From assembly GCA_938049225.1 (NCBI GenBank), contig CALICM010000043.1:1-33283 (forward strand): 33,283 nt of DNA, written 5' to 3'. The translations under genes were made by a program, and so were the position numbers. This document shows positions 24,384-33,283 of this stretch, piece after piece. Numbering within the stretch: position 1 is the stretch's first letter; each line of letters opens with the position of its first letter. The stretch comes from an uncultured Paracoccaceae bacterium. Its GTDB lineage: Bacteria > Pseudomonadota > Alphaproteobacteria > Rhodobacterales > Rhodobacteraceae. Under the pieces are notes generated by a model. It saw nothing but the letters and a program-made list of their open reading frames with translations, was not told the DNA's origin and made no database searches.

Positions 24384-25250
24384 TTACCCTTTCGTGTGGT
24401 CTTCGGCGGCGAGTATGGCCTTCAGGCCGATACGGTAATTGGGGTATTTCAGGGTGACGCCCAGTTCGGATTTGATGCGATCGTTGGCGACCCGCTTGTT
24501 ATCGGCGTAAAAACTGCGCGCCATGGGGGACAGGCCGGCGGTTTCAAAAGCGATGTCCGCAGGGACGGGCAGGTCAAGCAGCTGGGCCGCATATGCGATC
24601 ACATCCTGCGGGGGCCCTGGCAAATCGTCAGCCAAGTTATAGGCCCGACCCGGGTTTGGCCGGGCGAAACTGGCCAGCAGGACCTGCACGATATCCTCGA
24701 CATGGATCCGGCTGAACACCTGCCCGGGCTTGACGATCCGCCGCGCGGTACCATCGCGCATCTTGTCCAGCGCCGAGCGGCCGGGCCCATAGATCCCAGC
24801 CAGGCGGAAGCGGTGCACAGGCAGGCCGTGGTCATGATACAAGGTCATCCAGGCCGTGTCTTGGGCGGCGCGCAGCCCGCCGCGGTGATCCCGCAGAACA
24901 AGCGGCGTGTCCTCGTCCACCCAAGCGCCCCCATGGTCGCCATAGACACCGGTGGTCGAAAGCAGGCCCAGCCATTCCAGTCGGGGCATCTGGCCGATAT
25001 GTGCTTTAAGCAGATCCAGCGCCGGATCCCCGTCGGCCCGTGGCGGGACCGAGCTGACGATATGCGTCGCCTGTGCCAAGACCGGACCCAAATCATTGCC
25101 GGGCCATTGCAGGGGTGTTACCCCTTGCGCGGCGATCGCCGCCAACCCCTCGGCCGCGCGTGTGGTCCCTGTAACCGTCCAGTCCGGCAGGGCGCGAGCC
25201 AAAACCTGGGCGGTGAAGCCGAACCCCAGACACAAAAGATGTTTGTCCAT
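24384..25250 (-). CDS. SDR-family NAD(P)-dependent epimerase/oxidoreductase (YeeZ-like)
   Basis: The protein has 288 residues with a Rossmann fold. The nucleotide-binding loop is LCLGFGFTAQVLARAL at the N-terminus, less glycine-rich than classic SDRs, as in YeeZ-type atypical (extended) SDRs. STTGVYGDHGG near residue 98 holds the SDR Tyr region, and FRLAGIYGPGR follows the usual core strand. The classic YxxxK is not obvious, so catalysis is uncertain. The start was set at MDKHLLCLG; a start three codons earlier (25259) is also possible. It is the first gene of the minus-strand run towards yjbH, and is divergent from the TPR-like gene over a gap of about 60 bp. Confidence 0.82.
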   Translation of the reverse strand: MDKHLLCLGFGFTAQVLARALPDWTVTGTTRAAEGLAAIAAQGVTPLQWPGNDLGPVLAQATHIVSSVPPRADGDPALDLLKAHIGQMPRLEWLGLLSTTGVYGDHGGAWVDEDTPLVLRDHRGGLRAAQDTAWMTLYHDHGLPVHRFRLAGIYGPGRSALDKMRDGTARRIVKPGQVFSRIHVEDIVQVLLASFARPNPGRAYNLADDLPGPPQDVIAYAAQLLDLPVPADIAFETAGLSPMARSFYADNKRVANDRIKSELGVTLKYPNYRIGLKAILAAEDHTKG

Positions 25251-25284
25251 TTGCCCCATCTCGCGCGCACGCTACAGTCCCCGC

Positions 25285-25297
25285 GATATCAGATATC
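25285..25297. promoter_or_regulatory. GATATC-A-GATATC palindrome in a divergent promoter gap
   Basis: Two GATATC hexamers around a single A stand in the short gap between the SDR gene (minus) and the TPR-like gene (plus). The site covers the likely promoter of one or both. It could be an operator or an AT-rich -10 region. Confidence 0.3.
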
Positions 25298-25312
25298 TAA
25301 AGGAAAGCGCAA

Positions 25313-25999
25313 ATGCGAACGGCCCTTCTTGCCCTGCTGCTGGCCACACCCGCCGGGGCGCAGGTGATGTCATTCGAGACATGCATCAACGAGGTCGCCA
25401 AGGACCCCGACGCGGCCCGCCAGGCCGCTGCCCGTTGGATCACCCAGGGCGGCAGCAAGCCCGCCCGAATGTGCGAGGCTTTCGCCCTCGAGGCGCAGGG
25501 CGCAGTCGACACCGCCGCGACACGGCTAACCGAGCTGGCCCAGGACACCCGGGCGGCGATGGAGCCTGAACAGCGCGCTTACATCTTTGCGACAGCGGGC
25601 CGGATATGGGGGGAACTGGGCGAGGCGAACTTGGCCCTCCAGACCTATGCCGCCGCTGCGGACCTGGCCCCAAGCCCGGGTGTGCTGCGGGCCTTGGCCG
25701 GGTTGCAAGCGCTACAGGAAGATTGGGATGGCGCCCAAAGCACGCTTCAGCTGCTCGCCCCGGATCCAACGGACGCGCTGCTGCGCGCGCGGGTGTTTCG
25801 TGGGTTGGGTGCATTGGACCAAGCCCTGGCACAGCTGCAAATCGACCCTTTAAGCACGGCGCAACTTTTGGAGCGCGCGCGGATCCAAGCAGCCTTGGGT
25901 AACCGCCCCGCCGCCGTTCGGGATATCGCCCGGGCGCAAGCCCTTGACGGCGACAAAGCCCACACCGCCGAGATCCAGGCGCTACTCCGCGCGCTCTAG
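25313..25999 (+). CDS. Secreted TPR-like protein, function unknown
   Basis: The protein has 228 residues with a short signal peptide ([16 protein letters not shown], cleavage near AQV). The rest is Ala/Leu-rich helical hairpins with TPR-like spacing: [20 protein letters not shown] at about 88-107, then [20 protein letters not shown], and a later pair ending in [20 protein letters not shown]. It is probably a periplasmic scaffold; no partner can be named. TAAAGGAAAG before the ATG is a strong ribosome binding site. Its last 18 bases overlap the end of the convergent queG. Confidence 0.75.
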   Translation: MRTALLALLLATPAGAQVMSFETCINEVAKDPDAARQAAARWITQGGSKPARMCEAFALEAQGAVDTAATRLTELAQDTRAAMEPEQRAYIFATAGRIWGELGEANLALQTYAAAADLAPSPGVLRALAGLQALQEDWDGAQSTLQLLAPDPTDALLRARVFRGLGALDQALAQLQIDPLSTAQLLERARIQAALGNRPAAVRDIARAQALDGDKAHTAEIQALLRAL

Positions 26000-27019
26000 G
26001 CGCGCAACGGCCCACCCGGCCGCATCGCGCACCACCGGATCCGGGTCGTCCAGCAAAGCCTCAGCCGCAGGGCGCAGCGCCGCCACACCTGAGTTTCCAA
26101 TCGCATAGAGCACATTCCGCACAAAACGATCGCGCCCGATCCGCTTGATGGGTGAACCTGCAAAAACCGCCCGAAACCCAACGTCGTCCAAGGCGACCAA
26201 ATGCTCCAACCGGGGCGCGCGCAACTCGGCCCGCGCCCAATATCCGGCCTCCTGCGCCTCAGCCGCGAACTTGTTCCAGGGGCAAACGGCCAGGCAATCG
26301 TCGCAGCCATAAATCCGATTGCCCATCGCCACGCGCAAATCCTCGGGCACCGGCCCCTTGTGCTCGATCGTCAAATAAGAAATGCAGCGCCGCGCATCCA
26401 ATTGATATGGCGCGGGAAAGGCATTGGTCGGACAGATATCCAAACAGGCCGTGCAACTGCCGCAATGATCTTCGCCCGGCGGATCCACCGGCAACTCGGC
26501 TGTGGTAAAAATCGCCCCTAGAAAGAACCAATTCCCCAACTCGCGACTCAGCAGATTGGTATGCTTGCCCTGCCACCCCAACCCGGCCGCTTGCGCCAAA
26601 GGCTTCTCCATCACCGGTGCGGTGTCCACAAACACTTTGATCTCGGCGCCCCAGGCCTCGACCAACCATCGCCCCAATCGCTTCAGCCGCTTCTTGACCA
26701 AGTCGTGATAGTCCCGGTTCCGGGCATAGACACTGATATTCCCACGCTCGGGCGCTTCCAAAACCGCCAATGGATCGCCGGGCGGGGTATAGACCTCGGC
26801 CAGCATGATCACTGACCGTGCCTCGGGCCAAAGCACCGCCGGATCGCCGCGCCACGCGGCGCGATCCGCCATCCAGCTCATCTCGCCATGGTGTCCCGCC
26901 GCCAGAAATTTACGCAAATGCGCCGCCGCCTCGGGGATCGCATCAGGTTTACACACACCGAACGCAGAAAACCCCTCTGCCCTTGCGCGTGCTTCCAGGG
27001 CAGCCCGCAAACCGGTCAT
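25982..27019 (-). CDS. queG: Epoxyqueuosine reductase (QueG)
   Basis: It reduces epoxyqueuosine to queuosine in tRNA, the last step of queuosine synthesis, with cobalamin and two 4Fe-4S clusters. The length of 345 residues is normal. The clusters are held by Cys186/189/192/196 in [12 protein letters not shown] and Cys239/242/246 (plus the nearby Cys212) in [11 protein letters not shown]. Asp132 in [10 protein letters not shown] matches the catalytic aspartate. A HEAT-like C-terminus ([20 protein letters not shown]) is usual. The gene is GC-rich like its neighbours and ends in an 18-bp overlap with the convergent TPR-like gene. The start [17 protein letters not shown] fits the family. Confidence 0.95.
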   Translation of the reverse strand: MTGLRAALEARARAEGFSAFGVCKPDAIPEAAAHLRKFLAAGHHGEMSWMADRAAWRGDPAVLWPEARSVIMLAEVYTPPGDPLAVLEAPERGNISVYARNRDYHDLVKKRLKRLGRWLVEAWGAEIKVFVDTAPVMEKPLAQAAGLGWQGKHTNLLSRELGNWFFLGAIFTTAELPVDPPGEDHCGSCTACLDICPTNAFPAPYQLDARRCISYLTIEHKGPVPEDLRVAMGNRIYGCDDCLAVCPWNKFAAEAQEAGYWARAELRAPRLEHLVALDDVGFRAVFAGSPIKRIGRDRFVRNVLYAIGNSGVAALRPAAEALLDDPDPVVRDAAGWAVARLERAE

Positions 27020-27076
27020 TGGGCCCGCCTTCCCTTCTGTCTCAAAATATCCCCGCCGGAGGCGACAACGCTTACC

Positions 27077-27742
27077 TCAAAAATCCAGATCCGCGTAATG
27101 CGACGGCGGCTGGAACCCAGGCAGCAAATCCGCCAGCACCGACCGAAACGCCGGGCGGGATTTGACCTTTGCATACCAGTCTTTCAACGACTGGTTCCGC
27201 GACCAGTCCACATCGCCGATATAGTCCAGACTGGACAGCTGTGCGGCGGCGGAAAAATCGGCGATACTCAGCTGATCACCCGCCAACCAGCGCCGCCCCT
27301 CCATCAGCCAACCGATGTAGTCCAGGTGGTATTTGATGTTCCGCGCACCCTCTTTGATACGCGCACTCTCGGGGTGCCCGCTGCGTGCCAGCCGCTTGTT
27401 GACCCGCTCGTACAGCAGATTGACGGTCACCTCGTGATGGAATTTATCATCGAACCAACTGGCCAGCCGCCGCGCTTCGGCCCGTTCGGCCGCCCCTTTG
27501 GGCAGCAGCGGCGGATCGGGGTAAACCTCCTCCAGATACTCGAAAATCGCCGGGCTTTCCGCCAGCGTCAAATCGTCGATCTTCAGCATTGGCACCTTGC
27601 CGCTGGGATTTTGGCGCAGATAATCCATGCGCTTTTCCCAGGGCTTTTCCTCGACCAGTTCCACCTCGATCTTCTTCTCGCCCAGAACCAGCCGGATCTT
27701 ACGGCAAAAGGGGGACAGGGGCTGATGATACAAACGGCGCAT
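27077..27742 (-). CDS. Glutathione S-transferase family protein
   Basis: The protein has 221 residues: a thioredoxin-like N-terminal domain (about 1-78) and an all-helical C-terminal domain. SPFCRKIRLVLGEK at 9-22 is the glutathione-site region, and GKVPML and ESPAIFEYLEE are the usual cis-Pro and Glu-Ser binding motifs. LSIADFSAAAQLSSLDYIGD is the conserved N-capping box region of the helical domain. Substrate unknown. It lacks the SSCSxR motif of zeta-class maleylacetoacetate isomerase, so it should not be counted as the missing tyrosine-pathway enzyme. It lies 57 bp upstream of queG on the same strand. Confidence 0.9.
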   Translation of the reverse strand: MRRLYHQPLSPFCRKIRLVLGEKKIEVELVEEKPWEKRMDYLRQNPSGKVPMLKIDDLTLAESPAIFEYLEEVYPDPPLLPKGAAERAEARRLASWFDDKFHHEVTVNLLYERVNKRLARSGHPESARIKEGARNIKYHLDYIGWLMEGRRWLAGDQLSIADFSAAAQLSSLDYIGDVDWSRNQSLKDWYAKVKSRPAFRSVLADLLPGFQPPSHYADLDF

Positions 27743-27817
27743 GATCCTATTTGACCCAAGGGCGCGCGCCGTGCAAGGGCGCGCGAAAAGACGGCGGTGT
27801 CCGGGCGGCGCAGATTC

Positions 27818-28555
27818 TCATGAAGCGGACACTGGGTCAGCCAGCACACAAGCGCCCCGTCCGTCCCGCGCCAGAGTGGCCGCGCCCGAGGCGATCCGCC
27901 TGGATTGGCGTTGCGTGAAGCGGCCCGGGCGGACAGCCGACCGGCCCTTGGGGTTGGGAAGAACGGCCATCAAACGCGCGCTTTGAGTGGGCGATAGTGC
28001 CGCGGCGGGCACACCGAAATGATGCTTCGCTGCCGCCTCGATCCCAAAGACGCCCTCGTCGAATTCTGCGATGTTCAGATAGACCTCGACGATCCGACGC
28101 TTGCCCCAAGCAACCTCGATCAAGGGCGTGAACCCAGCTTCAAGCCCCTTACGGACCCAACTGCGGTCCTGCCATAGGAAGACATTCTTTGCGGTTTGCT
28201 GGCTGATGGTAGAGCCGCCGCGCGTTGCGCCGTCCGCCAAGGCCGCGCGGATCGCCCCGAGGTCGAACCCCCAATGGGTGCAAAACTTAGCATCCTCGGC
28301 CGCCAAAGCGCTGAGGGGGACATGCGCGGGTAGGCTTCTCAGACTGACCCAATCGCGTTTGATGCTGCCCAAACGTATCCATTCCGAGGCTTGATACACG
28401 TTCATGGGCGGTGGAACGAACCGCAGGATCACCAGCAAAACCAGGATGGTGATAACCGCACCACCACAGATCCGCGCCAGCCAGCGGGTGATCCGACTGC
28501 GCCAGATCGCCCGCAGCAAACGGCGGAAAAGCCTGAGCCGCCGCTTCTTAGGCAT
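27818..28555 (-). CDS. mtgA: Monofunctional biosynthetic peptidoglycan transglycosylase
   Basis: This GT51 enzyme polymerises lipid II into glycan strands in the inner membrane. It has 245 residues, normal for MtgA, and no transpeptidase domain. A basic N-terminus is followed by one membrane helix (about 30-48). The catalytic motif is EDAKFCTHWGFD with Glu87, followed by RGGSTISQQTAKN at 112-124 and RIVEVYLNIAEFDEGVFGIE. The start MPKKRRLRLF was chosen because it puts the membrane helix near the N-terminus; the frame runs on upstream but overlaps the neighbouring gene. It overlaps the histidine-phosphatase gene by 8 bases, so the two are coupled. Confidence 0.95.
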   Translation of the reverse strand: MPKKRRLRLFRRLLRAIWRSRITRWLARICGGAVITILVLLVILRFVPPPMNVYQASEWIRLGSIKRDWVSLRSLPAHVPLSALAAEDAKFCTHWGFDLGAIRAALADGATRGGSTISQQTAKNVFLWQDRSWVRKGLEAGFTPLIEVAWGKRRIVEVYLNIAEFDEGVFGIEAAAKHHFGVPAAALSPTQSARLMAVLPNPKGRSAVRPGRFTQRQSRRIASGAATLARDGRGACVLADPVSAS

Positions 28556-29132
28556 CCAGCATCTGTTCCATCGGGCGCCAACCGTGTAGCGGCGCACCGT
28601 GGGGTAGAGGGGCGGCAAAGAAGCATCCGCCCCCGGTGATCTGATCATGCGTGCGCGTAATCGCGATCTGGGCCAGGTGGCAGTAGAGCAATGTGCCAAC
28701 GGCACCATGGCCGCAGATCAGCAAATCCCCTTCGGTTTGGGTCTTTGCAAGCCCTGCCGTTCGACGCACTACCCTGGCCTGAGCATCGATGGCGCGTTCC
28801 CATCCATCCGCGCTTTGGGTCGGCTCGGCAAAGAAACGATCCGCCGTCGCCTCGAACGCTTGCGACGGCAGAAACCCCGTCGCGCTGCGGTCGTTTTCGC
28901 CAAGGTCCTGGTACACCTCGGGCGTCAGCCCCAGTGGCCCGGCCAGGATCTGGGCGGTTTCAATCGCTTTGACCTCGCCACTGCTGACGATCCGCGACAC
29001 GCCCGCCAGGCACCCCGCGGCCGCCAGACGCTCGGCCCGCGCCCGGCCCTGCGGGTTCAAGCCCCATTGCGGCACTGGCACGTCGGGGTCGACCCGTACC
29101 TGCGGATGGGTCAGATAGACCAGCCGCGCCAT
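28548..29132 (-). CDS. Histidine-phosphatase-like protein with THP in place of RHG
   Basis: The protein has 194 residues and the phosphoglycerate-mutase-like fold. His9, in YLTHPQV, is at the position of the phospho-accepting histidine, but the usual R-H-G is T-H-P. The second motif, which normally carries an arginine, is SSGEVKAIETA (Lys55). The acid Glu79 and the last histidine, His142 in GHGAVG, are kept. The change of two phosphate-binding arginines suggests weak, altered or no phosphatase activity; from memory, similar sequences occur in other alphaproteobacteria, so this may be a stable subfamily. It lies 5 bp after gltB and overlaps mtgA, which implies one operon. Confidence 0.8.
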   Translation of the reverse strand: MARLVYLTHPQVRVDPDVPVPQWGLNPQGRARAERLAAAGCLAGVSRIVSSGEVKAIETAQILAGPLGLTPEVYQDLGENDRSATGFLPSQAFEATADRFFAEPTQSADGWERAIDAQARVVRRTAGLAKTQTEGDLLICGHGAVGTLLYCHLAQIAITRTHDQITGGGCFFAAPLPHGAPLHGWRPMEQMLDA

Positions 29133-29137
29133 TGGAC

Positions 29138-33283
<4,146 letters not shown>

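Noticed and set aside
24375-24391. AAGGGT-N5-ACCCTT hairpin as a terminator between SDR and yjbH
   Set aside because: It overlaps the SDR stop codon, has no U-run, and the next gene starts 27 bp further in the same direction.
27077-27742. GST as the missing maleylacetoacetate isomerase of the tyrosine pathway
   Set aside because: The N-terminal site is SPFCRKIRL, without the SSCSxR motif of zeta-class enzymes, and the gene is about 10 kb from hpd-fahA in another transcription unit.

Overview
The window is GC-rich chromosomal DNA from an alphaproteobacterium, very probably of the Rhodobacterales (Roseobacter/Rhodobacter group). The evidence is the divergent fnrL-hemN pair with an FNR box between them, an IalB-family protein, an ECF sigma factor resembling the RpoE of this group, the YjbH/YjbF pair, and the protein sequences in general. 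No rRNA, tRNA, prophage or CRISPR array was recognised. Most of the window looks like core metabolism. The left end carries insertion-sequence debris.

Layout. 1-490: the start of an IS630-type transposase (cut by the window edge) and the 3' end of an IS3-family transposase. 790-5206: an M42 aminopeptidase, fnrL, hemN and threonine dehydrogenase. 5259-7544: an IalB-like secreted protein on the minus strand, then an ECF sigma factor overlapping an L-asparaginase of the Rhizobium etli ReAV type. 7635-9920: a large MscS-type mechanosensitive channel. 10189-14712: leuC, a barstar-like gene, leuD, a membrane protein and an endonuclease/exonuclease/phosphatase protein whose signal-peptide reading frame contains a TAG codon. 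14881-17693: tyrosine catabolism genes hpd and fahA with a small Rieske protein, facing a MarR regulator. 18307-25250: a minus-strand run of SDR, yjbH, yjbF, a fused E1 alpha/beta 2-oxoacid dehydrogenase and an acyltransferase. 25313-33283: a secreted TPR-like protein, queG, a GST, mtgA, a histidine-phosphatase-like protein and most of gltB.

How the genes fit together. FnrL (4Fe-4S oxygen sensor) and HemN (oxygen-independent haem synthesis) share a 14-bp perfect FNR box. LeuC and LeuD form isopropylmalate isomerase. Hpd and FahA catalyse an early and the last step of tyrosine degradation; homogentisate dioxygenase and maleylacetoacetate isomerase are not in the window. YjbH and YjbF belong to an outer-membrane/exopolysaccharide system.

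The least explained unit is the tightly coupled pair at 18307-21524: a fused 2-oxoacid dehydrogenase E1 without E2 or E3, and a FabD-like acyltransferase that keeps Ser96 and His212 but has Met121 where FabD has the arginine that binds the malonyl carboxylate. This suggests use of a non-carboxylated acyl group. Other points of interest are an orphan barstar between leuC and leuD, the nonsense codon in the exonuclease signal peptide, an ECF11-like sigma factor without an adjacent ChrR, and related palindromes upstream of both hpd and the marR gene.
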